From positions 7,300,001-7,364,000 of the forward strand of contig NZ_JAUSZD010000002.1 of NCBI RefSeq assembly GCF_030817275.1: 64,000 nt of DNA. The letters run 5' to 3'. This DNA comes from Paenibacillus sp. V4I7 (lineage in GTDB: Bacteria > Bacillota > Bacilli > Paenibacillales > NBRC-103111). This document shows positions 41,325 through 50,494 of this stretch, piece by piece (within the stretch, counting starts at the first letter, position 1; each line of letters opens with the position of its first letter). The translations under genes were made by a program, and so were the position numbers. Under the pieces are notes generated by a model. The model saw only the letters and a program-made list of their open reading frames with translations. It ran no database searches and was not told the origin of the DNA.

Positions 41325-41506
41325 GTTGTACAAAGTACAACAATTCCGTTGGTTTCTTCTCAATAAGCTGTAAATGTTGTAGGTCGTACAACAATTTAGC
41401 CTAATTTCATTGAATTGAGCTAATTCTCTAAAGTATTGTTGTATTTTCTACAACATTCGCGGGGATGAAGCTGTTTTAGCCTACGTAAAGTTGTACATTA
41501 TACAAC
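41325..41506. repeat. Four palindromes GTTGTA-N5-TACAAC, about 51 bp apart
   Basis: Perfect 6+5+6 palindromes start at 41325, 41376, 41438 and 41490, giving spacings of 51, 62 and 52 bp; the five central bases differ in each (CAAAG, GGTCG, TTTTC, CATTA). CCCCGC left of copy 1 and GCGGGG right of copy 3 extend a larger inverted repeat. A fifth copy occurs 14 kb away at 55246. Conserved arms with free centres suggest a dimeric protein site or a repeat element, not a single hairpin terminator. Confidence 0.75.
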
Positions 41507-41640
41507 TTTAAGAATACCTTTGACCAAACATTTCTGGAATAAGCGACTTTTGTGATGATAAAAGTTTGCGTCTAAACTTACCGCATTAACTAACAAACCC
41601 TCTCGTCAAAAGGAGGGTGTAATCCGTATTCTTGAAAGGA

Positions 41641-42156
41641 TTACATTGTTTTCCGATTACGCGTAAACATCATGAAGCCGCCTGCTATGATGAGAACGAT
41701 GGCGATTATCGGTTGGTTGTGGAAAAATTGGCTGAAAATCGAGCCTATAGAGAAAATGGCGAAGAACAAAAGGGACATGACGGTTAGAATGTTAATCGGG
41801 ATGAGTAACCATTTATTTCGTCCTCCGAACCAATACAGTTCGAATAAACCGACAGCAACAGCCAGCATAAATCCAGGCCACATAAGGTGCCAGATATCGA
41901 ACAGCATGGAGATTTGGCAGATGACGCCAGTCGTTAAAACGATCCCTCCTGGGACAAGCACGCCAACACCCCGCCGCTGCAGGATGAAGAAGTATAACCA
42001 GTGGAAAAATACGCCCACGGGTATGACGAACAAAGTTGGCCAGAAATACTCAAAGATGGTACCGGTATTGAACGTACTATCACCTTTTAGAAACATAAAA
42101 ATCCCTAAGATAATTAATATAGGGCCAAGAAAGGCGCTGCGATTCATATTCAACAT
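41641..42156 (-). CDS. Integral membrane protein, LiaI/DUF5668-like
   Basis: 171 residues with about six hydrophobic segments arranged as paired helices: GPILIILGIFMFLKG, YFWPTLFVIPVGVFFHWLYFFIL, LVPGGIVLTTGVICQI, LMWPGFMLAVAVGLFEL, LLIPINILTVMSLLFFAIF and AIVLIIAGGFMMF. This pattern, with FWPTLFVIPVG and LVPGGIVLTTGVI, is common in Bacillales proteins near LiaF/LiaI and DUF5668. Function unknown. ATG 42156 lies five bases after AGGAG; a GTG start two codons earlier is also possible. Confidence 0.75.
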   Translation of the reverse strand: MLNMNRSAFLGPILIILGIFMFLKGDSTFNTGTIFEYFWPTLFVIPVGVFFHWLYFFILQRRGVGVLVPGGIVLTTGVICQISMLFDIWHLMWPGFMLAVAVGLFELYWFGGRNKWLLIPINILTVMSLLFFAIFSIGSIFSQFFHNQPIIAIVLIIAGGFMMFTRNRKTM

Positions 42157-42388
42157 GCTCACTCCTAAATGTTATTATCCATTCTTAATTACTTTAAGAA
42201 TATCATGACAAGGGATAAGTGTCTTCCTACTCAGGGGGAGGATGGGTATCGGTCGGAGGACTGATTTTTACTGCGTTGTGGTCTTCCTTTCTTGTTTGAG
42301 AACGTGAATGAGTTTCATGAATGAAAATAGTCCACAAGCACACAATAAACGGAATGTACACCGATTTATGCCAAAAGGAGTGATGTTG

Positions 42389-43048
42389 ATGAAAGGCAAG
42401 TTTGTAAAGGTAACGCTGCTATAAATGTCCATTGCCTTAAGTGTTGTTCCGCTCAGAGCAGAGGCTAAGGTAGTGGACGAACACGCCGTCGTAAAAATGC
42501 AATGCTACAGCCAATCGATGGTAAAGCTGAAAGGTGACTTAAGAAAGCTATGGCTCGAGCATATGCTATGGACGAGAAGCTACCTCGTAAGCGCCCTAGC
42601 TGGTCTAGAAGATCAAGAGAAAGTGCTGGCTAGACTACTTAAGAATCAGAAGGATATCGGAAATGCGATAAAACCTTATTATGGGGAAGCAGCCGGTAAT
42701 AAGTTAGGAGACCTGTTGACAGAGCATATCGTCATAGCGGGCAAAGTTGTAGCTGCAGCCAAAAGCGGCAATGCGCCTGATTTCGAGAAGTATAATAAGG
42801 AATGGTATCGGAATGCTGATGATACCGCCGCATTTCTCAGTAAAGCGAATCCGAATTGGCCCATGAAAACTCTACAAGATATGTTATATGGGCACTTGCA
42901 ATTGCTCACAAACAACGTGTCAGCTAGGCTCAAAAAGGACTGGGATGCGGATATTGCTGCGTTCGATCAGGGCGAGGAGCATATTATTATGCTAGCTGAT
43001 CTTCTTTCGGATGGGATCATAAAACAATTTCCTAAACAGTTTAAGTAA
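42389..43048 (+). pseudogene. Secreted helical protein with stop codon inside the signal peptide
   Basis: ATG 42389, eight bases after AAAAGGAG, starts MKGKFVKVTLL, then TAA (42422-42424), and immediately ATG 42425 continues MSIALSVVPLRAEAK in the same frame. Ignoring the stop gives a classic Sec signal peptide cleaved after AEA. The rest (about 200 residues) is intact and helical, with histidines in LEHMLWTR, TEHIVIAG, YGHLQLLT and EEHIIML that could bind metal. Either a recent nonsense mutation or reinitiation at the abutting ATG yields a protein with a shortened, lysine-poor signal. No family recognised; sequencing error is possible. Confidence 0.65.
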
Positions 43049-43073
43049 CGGGGATAAACAAGTATAAATAAAA

Positions 43074-43103
43074 AAGCCTCGAAGACAATCGTCTTCGGGG
43101 CTT
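43074..43103. terminator. Bidirectional terminator between the helical protein gene and thrC
   Basis: AAGCCTCGAAGAC-AATC-GTCTTCGGGGCTT with A-rich left and T-containing right flanks; on the minus strand it ends in T6 after thrC. Confidence 0.85.
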
Positions 43104-43113
43104 CTTCGCATCA

Positions 43114-44502
43114 TTAGAAAAACTTAACGAGTTGATCCTTGATCTCGTCGTTCGTACCACCAACGACCGTCTGGAACTGCGGCTTATCGAATAGCGCTTG
43201 AATTTGCTGTGGATAAGTCTGCTCAATGCTGCGCAAACGGATCGACTCATCGAATTTAGCTGGATGAGCGGTCGAAAGGGCAACCGTCACTTCACCATCT
43301 ACAGCGAGTTTGTCAGCAGCAGCTACCCCGCAAGCTGTGTGCGGATCGAGCAGATACGCGTATTTCTCATAGTACTCGCTGATTGTGTCGAGGCACTCTT
43401 CATTCTGAACGCCATAGGCAGCGAAGTCAGCTTGCACGGCTTGCAGCTTATCAGCAGGGATAACAACACGGCCTTCAGCCTTGAACTGATCCATGATGGC
43501 CGAGACAGCTTGCGCGTCTTCGCCATAGAGGTAGAACAAGTAGCGCTCGAAGTTGCTAGCCACTTGAATGTCCATGGAAGGACTGTGTGTTCCACGGAAC
43601 GCTCCTGGTTGGTAAACACCGTCCTGTACGAAACGTTCAAGAATATTGTTTTCGTTCGTTGCGAGAATGAGTTTATGGATGGGAAGACCCATTTTCTGTG
43701 CCAAGTAACCAGCAAAGATATCGCCGAAGTTACCAGTCGGCACACTGAAATTGACCTTCTCAGCCTGATTATTTTTCGCTAATTGGAAGTAAGCATAAAA
43801 GTAATATACCGTTTGTGCCAAAATGCGGGCAATGTTGATTGAGTTAATCGCGCGCAAATGGTAGCGGTGCTTGAACTCGACGTCGGCGAACAATTCCTTA
43901 ATAATACGCTGGCAGTCGTCGAAAGTGCCTTCAACGGAAAGATTCAGCACATTCGCGTCATCAACGGTGGTCATCTGCAATTCTTGAACCTTGCTGACCT
44001 TCCCGTGTGGGTGAAGGATACAGATTCGGATGCCTTCTTTACCTCGTACACCTTCAATCGCTGAAGCTCCTGTATCCCCTGAAGTGGCTCCAAGAATATG
44101 GATAATCGAATTCGTTTTGCGAGATACGTACGAGTAGAGATTGCCCAAGAATTGAAGAGCGATGTCTTTGAAAGCAAAAGTAGGTCCGTGGAACAATTCC
44201 AGCACGTACGTGCCGTCGTTCAGACGTTTGACCGGTGTCACAGCGTCATCCCGAAAGGTTGCATAGCTATCGTCAACGAGCTGCTTCAGCTCATTGCGAG
44301 GGATTTCGTTATTCACATATAGCGAGAAGATTTCAAGAGCCAACTCCGAGTAGGAGAGCTGTTGCCACTTCTGTAACGTGTCTGCCGATAATTGTGGGAT
44401 ATGCTTAGGAACAAGTAAACCGCCGTCGTCTGCCAATCCCATCAAGATGGCATCAATGAAGCCGATGGGTTCTACTTTTCCGCGAGTGCTAATGTATTCC
44501 AT
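43114..44502 (-). CDS. thrC: Threonine synthase
   Basis: 462 residues, the long form with an N-terminal extension like E. coli ThrC. MEYISTRGKVEPIGFIDAILMGLADDGGL opens the protein; the PLP lysine is Lys112 in HGPTFAFKDIALQFL; GATSGDTGASAIEG and SVPTGNFGDIFAGYLAQKMGLP bind the cofactor phosphate. It converts O-phosphohomoserine to threonine. It stands alone here, apart from hom and thrB. No T-box leader is recognisable upstream. Confidence 0.95.
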   Translation of the reverse strand: MEYISTRGKVEPIGFIDAILMGLADDGGLLVPKHIPQLSADTLQKWQQLSYSELALEIFSLYVNNEIPRNELKQLVDDSYATFRDDAVTPVKRLNDGTYVLELFHGPTFAFKDIALQFLGNLYSYVSRKTNSIIHILGATSGDTGASAIEGVRGKEGIRICILHPHGKVSKVQELQMTTVDDANVLNLSVEGTFDDCQRIIKELFADVEFKHRYHLRAINSINIARILAQTVYYFYAYFQLAKNNQAEKVNFSVPTGNFGDIFAGYLAQKMGLPIHKLILATNENNILERFVQDGVYQPGAFRGTHSPSMDIQVASNFERYLFYLYGEDAQAVSAIMDQFKAEGRVVIPADKLQAVQADFAAYGVQNEECLDTISEYYEKYAYLLDPHTACGVAAADKLAVDGEVTVALSTAHPAKFDESIRLRSIEQTYPQQIQALFDKPQFQTVVGGTNDEIKDQLVKFF

Positions 44503-44588
44503 ATGAGTCCCCTTACGATTGAATTTTCAGTTATTGTATCAAAAATCAGACCATTTGGACAGTGTAGATACTTTACAAATGAGCAAGA

Positions 44589-44612
44589 AAACCCTCCAAC
44601 AGTGGAAGGGTT
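44589..44612 (-). terminator. Terminator downstream of the five-repeat secreted protein
   Basis: On the minus strand AACCCTTCCAC-TGTT-GGAGGGTT runs into TTCTT, about 95 bp after the stop codon at 44706. Confidence 0.65.
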
Positions 44613-44705
44613 CGTAGATTTGCCTTTATTATTACCACGTGCAACGATGCTAATTTTATTATCTGAGAATCACATGTCCATTCACACCTATTCTTGCAAG
44701 TGGAA

Positions 44706-46391
44706 TTAATCGTTAATGCTCAGCAGTTGACTGACACCTGATGCATAATCGGTTTTGAATGCGGCAGCGTCATCTTCGCTGACACTTCCAGCAGTCACGA
44801 AGGCATTCATATTCTCGTTCGCTTGAGCTAACAATTTATAGAGCAAGGAATCGGAATCTGTTTGTGCTGCTTGTGCCAAACTCTGACCTTGTGCTACACG
44901 CTTCGTCAAATCAGCAACCTCGATATTCGAAACGGTAGCGACATCATTCATAATACGGTCCAAGCGTTCTGCCAAGTAGCTTTTCGCATCAACCGGGACC
45001 TTGTAGCCTCGTGTACCGATGGCATCATTCAGCAATGCATAAGCATCTTGTTTCGTTGCATCTTTATCACTGGCATTCAACCAGCCATTTTGAACTGCTC
45101 GGCTCAAATAATTATCAACTCTAGATTGCAGAACCCCAAGAAGCTCGTCGTCTGCGAGGTTTGTTGCCTCTACCAGCGTTTTTCCTGAACCTAACGCGGC
45201 TTCCAGGTCACCTACAGGAGAACCGATGTACCCGGCGCTATCGCTGATGATGGAGCGTATACTTTCAGCAGCGATTCCTTTGTTGCTGCTGCCGACAATG
45301 CTTTGTCCGTATCCATTTTGTGTGATAGCATCGCCTAGTTGTTTGGCAGCACTTTGCTCGAGCTGGCTCGCCAATTTAGCAGAGATATTACCGGCTTGCC
45401 ATTCGGTTTCGAACCCTTGGTTTATGTTGCTCGTTAATTGGGAGAGTAAGTCGTCATAGGCCAGACCCGACGCCGAAACCAAACTTTGTCCAGCGCTCAG
45501 AGCGTCAACCACGTCGCTATAATCTTTACTTGCGAAGATAGCTGTTGCTTGAATGGTCCAATCCATCTTATCGGAGAGAACAGATTGCCCGTATTTCTCC
45601 ATCCAGCTCGTTGTTGCTATATCGTATCCTTTCTCCCTGACAATCTGTGCCACAGCCGCAGCTCCGGTTTGCTCGGCTTTATCGAGAAGGTCGGCTTGGA
45701 GCCCGCCGGTTGTTACAGCCGCCTGCAAGTCACTATTTAGCATGGCTGTCAAGGAATCTGTCAATGTACCAGCGTCAATCCCAGTAGCTTCGGCTAAGCT
45801 CTGACCATTGCGAAGGGCAGCTCTTAGCCCAGAGGAGTTAATGTCTGTTGCAATACTTGCTGTATCCGAGATGATGTTTTGCAGGCGATTATGAATAATT
45901 TCAGAGCCATTGTTATGTATGGACGTCGTAAGAGCCGTTTTTTTCCAACTACCGGAAACGAGATCATTAATTCGAGAAGTGGCAAGCTGTTGAAGTTGTG
46001 TTGATTCTTTCTGTGTAAGTTCGCCTGTTTTAACCTGATAAGCAAGATCTTGTAAGAAGAAATCGGTGAGCTTTGCAACTAAATCTGATTGTCCCAGCCC
46101 GGAAGCGGCTGCTAGGCTTTGATTATTTGCAATTGCGTTAAGTACATCACTACTATCTATATCTGCTGCTACGGCGGTATACTGGTCTAGTTTGCTCAGC
46201 CACCTGTTTAATACCAAGGTAGGATAATCTACAGTTATTGATGCAGCCTCGTCTGAAGTTGCTGCCTCTTGAGTCTGACTGTCAGGCGTAAGAGCATCAC
46301 TCGCGTACGCTGAATGTACCGGTAATACAAGGCCGCTAGTCGAGGTGGCTAATACAGCTACCCCCATTAATACCACGAAATGTTTTTTCAT
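44706..46391 (-). CDS. Secreted protein with five ~100-residue repeats
   Basis: 561 residues from the preferred start. Sec signal peptide (MKKHFVVLMGVAVLATSTSG..., cleavage near AYA-S, about residue 31). The rest is five diverged tandem repeats, each built around L-x3-AL-x2-GQSLA-x-A-x-G (for example ALRNGQSLAEATG, ALSAGQSLVSASG, ALGSGKTLVEATN), followed by helices with G[EN][LI]-type turns. The motif recalls the YckD/DUF2680-like helical proteins, which carry it once. No anchor is present. Function unknown. The promoter carries an 11-bp repeat array shared with the dioxygenase gene. Confidence 0.8.
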   Translation of the reverse strand: MKKHFVVLMGVAVLATSTSGLVLPVHSAYASDALTPDSQTQEAATSDEAASITVDYPTLVLNRWLSKLDQYTAVAADIDSSDVLNAIANNQSLAAASGLGQSDLVAKLTDFFLQDLAYQVKTGELTQKESTQLQQLATSRINDLVSGSWKKTALTTSIHNNGSEIIHNRLQNIISDTASIATDINSSGLRAALRNGQSLAEATGIDAGTLTDSLTAMLNSDLQAAVTTGGLQADLLDKAEQTGAAAVAQIVREKGYDIATTSWMEKYGQSVLSDKMDWTIQATAIFASKDYSDVVDALSAGQSLVSASGLAYDDLLSQLTSNINQGFETEWQAGNISAKLASQLEQSAAKQLGDAITQNGYGQSIVGSSNKGIAAESIRSIISDSAGYIGSPVGDLEAALGSGKTLVEATNLADDELLGVLQSRVDNYLSRAVQNGWLNASDKDATKQDAYALLNDAIGTRGYKVPVDAKSYLAERLDRIMNDVATVSNIEVADLTKRVAQGQSLAQAAQTDSDSLLYKLLAQANENMNAFVTAGSVSEDDAAAFKTDYASGVSQLLSIND

Positions 46392-46452
46392 AAAATACGC
46401 CATCCTTCCGATTTGAATTTTCCAGTTTTTCCTTCTGGTCTCTACAAATTGA

Positions 46453-46550
46453 AGTATAGATTTCCTTCCTGAAAATGGAATGAAGGAACCCTGAAAACCA
46501 GCTGATATTCCGCTGAATGATTTCTGAGTAAATGCTGAGGATTGGCTGAA
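46453..46550 (-). promoter_or_regulatory. Eight-unit 11-bp TTCAG array and -10 box
   Basis: On the minus strand eight consecutive 11-mers, TTCAGCCAATC, CTCAGCATTTA, CTCAGAAATCA, TTCAGCGGAAT, ATCAGCTGGTT, TTCAGGGTTCC, TTCATTCCATT and TTCAGGAAGGA, fill exactly 88 bp (46550 down to 46463). Four bases later comes the -10 box TATACT (46458-46453). No -35 box is seen. The strict 11-bp phase indicates repeated binding of an OmpR/PhoB-type regulator on one face of the helix. Confidence 0.7.
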
Positions 46551-46667
46551 TTTGAAATCGACCCTAAACGACGGGAAGTTTTATTTAAATTTATTTTGGC
46601 GTAGACTTGATCACGGGTAATCTATAGAATCAATATGTGCACACTAAAATGGAAAGGGGTGGAAATC

Positions 46668-48410
46668 TTGTCTTTTGTAATGAAATTGCGGTGGTTTTTC
46701 AAAGAAAGATGGAAATACTACGTGCTTGCTATCAGCTTGATGATCTGTGTGAATTTATTGGCGACAATTCCGCCTAAAATGATAGGGAATACAATCGATC
46801 AGATTGGCAGCGGCAGTTTAACGGCATCTAGCCTAAGTCAGACGGTCCTTCTGCTTGTAAGCTTGTCTCTCCTACTATATGTAATTACTTATGTTTGGAT
46901 CACGACCCTATTCGGCAATTCGGCACTCGTTGAGAAAGTGCTCAGAGGGCGTTTGCTGGCTCATCTGACGAAAATGACACCGGCTTTCTTCCAACGAAAC
47001 AGCACGGGTCAGTTAATGGCATTAGCCACTAATGACGTGCTCGCTATTGGCCAGACTGCTGGTTACGGCGTTATGACACTCGTTCACACGTTGGTTGGGG
47101 CATCCGTCGTTATTATTACGATGATCTCCCTCATTAGCTTCAAATTAATGATTGCGGCGCTGATTCCTCTGCCTTTTCTAGCCTTCGTGATTAGTAAGCT
47201 GGGTCAAAAAGTGAGAGTTCGGTTCCTTGCTGCACAGGCCTCTTTTGGCCAAATGAATGATCATGCACTTGAGTCCATCTCCGGTATTCGTGTGATTCGT
47301 TCTTATGTTCAGGAAGATCATGACCTAGTCGCCTTCGATAAAGTTACGTCGGAAGTGATGAATAAGAATAGACGCGTATCCATGTTGAATGCGCTTTTTC
47401 AGCCACTTACATCGTTAATTGTGGGTCTAAGTTATTCGATAGGCATTGGATATGGCTCCTATATGGTCTTTCATAATGAGATCACGCTGGGTCAGCTGAT
47501 TTCATTTAATATTTACCTAGGTATGCTGATCTGGCCGATGATTTCTTTCGGCGAGTTTATTAATGTTCTGCAGCGCGGTAGTGCCTCGGCTGACCGTCTG
47601 GATACAGCGCTGATGCAAAAAGCGGATATTGTGGATGCCGATGCACCGATTTCGGTGAGTGTGCCGGAGCGTATCGAGATGAAGGAGTTAACCTTTACCT
47701 ATCCGACAGCAAACCATCCAAGTCTCGTTAACGTTTCTTTTCAACTAGAAAGAGGGCAGACGCTAGGGATTGTAGGTCGGACGGGTAGCGGCAAAAGCAC
47801 GCTGCTGAAGCAGCTGCTGCGGCAATTCCCGATTGAACCAGGTAAGCTGCTGTTCGCGGGTGTGCCGATTGAGAGAATCGCCTTGGATCAAGTGAAGCGT
47901 TGGGTGGCCTACGTTCCGCAGGAGCACCTGCTGCTGTCAAAATCTATTCGCGACAATGTCGCGCTGGGTAAGCACAACGCTTCGCCGGAAGAGATTGCAC
48001 GGGCTGTTGAGATGGCCTCTTTTACCCAGGATATCGAGCAAATGCCAGAAGGCTTAGCGACAATTGTCGGCGAAAATGGCGTCATGCTGTCCGGTGGACA
48101 GAAGCAGCGTTTGGCAATTGCTAGAGCGCTTCTGATCGACTCGGAAATCCTGCTGCTGGATGACTCGTTATCCGCTGTCGATGCGCGTACGGAAAGCCGC
48201 ATCCTCCAGCATATCCGTAAGGAACGTGCGGGCAGAACGACATTGATCAGCACGCACCGACTCTCGGCTGTGAGCCATGCGAATTGGATCCTCGTCCTAG
48301 ATGAGGGGCGAATCGTCGAAGAAGGTACCCACGAAGAGCTGATGTTGTTCGGCGGCTGGTACCGAGAGCAGTGGGAGCGTCAACAAATGGAAGCGAGTTT
48401 GGAAGAATGA
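46668..48410 (+). CDS. ABC exporter half-transporter, YheI-like
   Basis: 580 residues. Six-helix transmembrane domain (about 15-300) followed by an ATPase domain with Walker A GRTGSGKST, signature LSGGQKQR and Walker B ILLLDDSLSAVD. Here the Walker B is followed by Asp (LLLDDS) instead of Glu, so this half is probably the degenerate site partner of a heterodimer, as in BmrC/YheI-type proteins. Start is TTG 46668, eight bases after AGGGG; the ATG eleven codons earlier precedes the ribosome binding site. It forms an operon with the second half-transporter 26 bp downstream. Confidence 0.88.
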   Translation: MSFVMKLRWFFKERWKYYVLAISLMICVNLLATIPPKMIGNTIDQIGSGSLTASSLSQTVLLLVSLSLLLYVITYVWITTLFGNSALVEKVLRGRLLAHLTKMTPAFFQRNSTGQLMALATNDVLAIGQTAGYGVMTLVHTLVGASVVIITMISLISFKLMIAALIPLPFLAFVISKLGQKVRVRFLAAQASFGQMNDHALESISGIRVIRSYVQEDHDLVAFDKVTSEVMNKNRRVSMLNALFQPLTSLIVGLSYSIGIGYGSYMVFHNEITLGQLISFNIYLGMLIWPMISFGEFINVLQRGSASADRLDTALMQKADIVDADAPISVSVPERIEMKELTFTYPTANHPSLVNVSFQLERGQTLGIVGRTGSGKSTLLKQLLRQFPIEPGKLLFAGVPIERIALDQVKRWVAYVPQEHLLLSKSIRDNVALGKHNASPEEIARAVEMASFTQDIEQMPEGLATIVGENGVMLSGGQKQRLAIARALLIDSEILLLDDSLSAVDARTESRILQHIRKERAGRTTLISTHRLSAVSHANWILVLDEGRIVEEGTHEELMLFGGWYREQWERQQMEASLEE

Positions 48411-48436
48411 CAAAAATAAGAAGGGAGGACGACAAG

Positions 48437-50185
48437 ATGCAGAAACCGTCCACGGCGAGAAGGCTGATTTCGTATGCGCTCGTCTATAAGTTCAGGATTA
48501 TCGGCGCGCTGCTCATTCTTTGCTGCGCAGTAGGCGCCGAGCTGGGCGGACCTTATATAACCAAAACCATTATCGATCAGCATTTGTCTACAGACACTCG
48601 TTCGATGGCACCTGTACTTAAGCTGTTAGGCTTATATATGGGACTGCTCCTTATAGCAAGCGTTTGTAATTTCTTGCAAGCCTATTTGCTCCAATCTACG
48701 GCTTTGCAAATTATCAAAAACATGCGCATGGACTTAATGCAGCACATTCAGCGCATTTCGCTGCGCTATTTCGATAACACGCCGATCGGGCAGGTTGTAT
48801 CTCGAATTGCGAACGATACCGAGGCGGTCCGCGACTTATTCATGAGCTTCATGGCGACGTTTGTCGTAAGCATGATGCAGCTAACGGGCATCTTCATAGC
48901 TTTATTCATTCTAGATTGGCATCTCGCTCTGTTTTGCTTGGTGCTGCCGCCTATCTTTGCTTTAATTATGGTCGTTCACTTAAAATATTCGAAAATCTTC
49001 ATCACCATTATGCGTGCACGGCTGAGTGATATGAACGCGATGATTAATGAATCGATCGTAGTAATGCCAATTATTCAAGCTTTTCGCCGGGAGAAAGTGA
49101 CGCTTGAGGAATTCGAAGTACTGAACAAGGATCGCTATGTGAATCAACTTAAGCAGTTCCGCATTTTTTCCTTATCCTCTCGTAATATTGTGGGGACCAT
49201 CGGTAGTTTAGTGACGGCTATGGTCATTTGGTATTTTGGCCGGGAATCGTTGACAGCTGTGATTTCTTTCGGGGTGTTTTATGCTTTCATCGATTATTTG
49301 GGGCGGATCTTTCAACCGATTATCGGGATTTTCGATCAATTGACGAATGCGCAAAGAGCCTTTGTTTCCGCGGATAAGGTGTTCACTATCCTAGACATGG
49401 AAGGTCAAGAGGTAGAGAAGACCGATAAGGTCAGCCGCCCGGAAGGCGTCGTGAAGTTCGAGAACGTAACCTTTGCCTATAAAGCAGGGGAAAACGTGCT
49501 GAAGCATATTTCGTTCGAAGCTCGCAAAGGGGAAACCGTAGCCTTGGTCGGACATACAGGCTCAGGCAAAAGCTCCATCATGAACCTGCTGCTAGGTTTC
49601 TATGAACCGGATGAAGGCAGCATTACGATTGATGGACGCGACATCCGGGGGATGTCCAAGCAAGCGCTGCGCAAGCATATGGGCATTGTTTTGCAGGATC
49701 CGTTCTTGTTTGCCGGAGATATCAAATTCAATGTGAGCCTCTATAATAAGGAGATTTCGCTTGAGCGCGTGAAAAATGCGCTAAGTGATGTAGGCGCGGC
49801 CTCCTTCATCGAGCAGCTGCCTAACGGCTATGATGAGCAGGTTGTGGAGAGGGGAAGCACCCTCTCTTCCGGCCAAAGACAGCTCATTTCATTCGCGCGT
49901 GCGTTGGCCTTCGACCCGTCGATTCTCATCTTGGATGAAGCGACAGCCAGCATCGACAGTGAGACGGAGGGGCTGATCCAGCGAGCGTTGAAAGTGGTAA
50001 GCGAAGGTCGCACGACTTTGGTCATCGCGCATAGGCTGTCGACGATTCGCGACGCTGATCAAATTCTCGTGCTGCACCGCGGCGAGATTGCCGAGCGTGG
50101 CAACCATGAGACGCTGATGGCGCTGGGTGGCCGATATGCGAAGATGTATCAGCTGCAGAAGGGCGAGTCAGCTGTTGTAGGCTGA
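48437..50185 (+). CDS. ABC exporter half-transporter, YheH-like
   Basis: 582 residues. Transmembrane domain (about 15-310, with RISLRYFDNTPIGQVVSRIANDTEAVRDLF) and ATPase domain with Walker A GHTGSGKSS, signature LSSGQRQL and Walker B ILILDEATASID with the catalytic Glu. Together with the upstream half it should form a heterodimeric multidrug or lipid exporter with one competent ATP site. ATG 48437 follows GGGAGG at eight bases. A terminator follows 50 bp after the stop. Confidence 0.9.
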   Translation: MQKPSTARRLISYALVYKFRIIGALLILCCAVGAELGGPYITKTIIDQHLSTDTRSMAPVLKLLGLYMGLLLIASVCNFLQAYLLQSTALQIIKNMRMDLMQHIQRISLRYFDNTPIGQVVSRIANDTEAVRDLFMSFMATFVVSMMQLTGIFIALFILDWHLALFCLVLPPIFALIMVVHLKYSKIFITIMRARLSDMNAMINESIVVMPIIQAFRREKVTLEEFEVLNKDRYVNQLKQFRIFSLSSRNIVGTIGSLVTAMVIWYFGRESLTAVISFGVFYAFIDYLGRIFQPIIGIFDQLTNAQRAFVSADKVFTILDMEGQEVEKTDKVSRPEGVVKFENVTFAYKAGENVLKHISFEARKGETVALVGHTGSGKSSIMNLLLGFYEPDEGSITIDGRDIRGMSKQALRKHMGIVLQDPFLFAGDIKFNVSLYNKEISLERVKNALSDVGAASFIEQLPNGYDEQVVERGSTLSSGQRQLISFARALAFDPSILILDEATASIDSETEGLIQRALKVVSEGRTTLVIAHRLSTIRDADQILVLHRGEIAERGNHETLMALGGRYAKMYQLQKGESAVVG

Positions 50186-50236
50186 CCTAAGCGTATAAAG
50201 CCCTGCCTATAACTGAAGCTTAAGACGTGTTGCAAG

Positions 50237-50276
50237 AGGATGAGCCTTTCCCGATAGGGGATGGTTTATCCTTTTG
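50237..50276 (+). terminator. Rho-independent terminator of the ABC exporter operon
   Basis: AGGATGAGCC...TCCC pairs with GGGGA...GGTTTATCCT and runs into TTTT; wobble pairs in the lower stem. Confidence 0.75.
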
Positions 50277-50313
50277 TCATTTTGCCGAGATCAGGCCATT
50301 TTGTTTTAAGAAG

Positions 50314-50379
50314 ATGCAAAAAGTGCATGTATTTCCGTGATTAGACCACATATTTAGAAAGAACCTGCAAAAAGTGCAG
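50314..50379. repeat. Two palindromes TGCA-AAAAG-TGCA, 51 bp apart
   Basis: ATGCAAAAAGTGCAT at 50314 and CTGCAAAAAGTGCAG at 50365 are 15-bp near-palindromes with identical cores exactly 51 bp apart. No gene lies in the 50277-50494 gap around them. Spacing matches the other palindrome arrays at 29597, 41325 and 55195, although the sequences are unrelated. Confidence 0.65.
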
Positions 50380-50494
50380 CAAAAAGAACGCTTTTTAACC
50401 ATATCGACTTGTTTCTATTTCGGGCTAGCTAAGTGGATATAATCGCTTTATAAGCAGAATGATAAAAGGAAGAACATTATTTTAAAAATACCCA

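Noticed and set aside
41148..41366. 72-codon frame in the G-rich and T-rich gap
   Set aside because: Translation is low complexity (Gly, Leu, Thr runs) following base composition; no ribosome binding site.
44503..44600. T-box or threonine attenuator upstream of thrC
   Set aside because: No T-box sequence (AGGGTGGNACCGCG-type) or terminator/antiterminator pair precedes the gene on its strand.
44503..44709. 68-codon frame between thrC and the five-repeat gene
   Set aside because: Crosses the terminator hairpin at 44589 and has no ribosome binding site.
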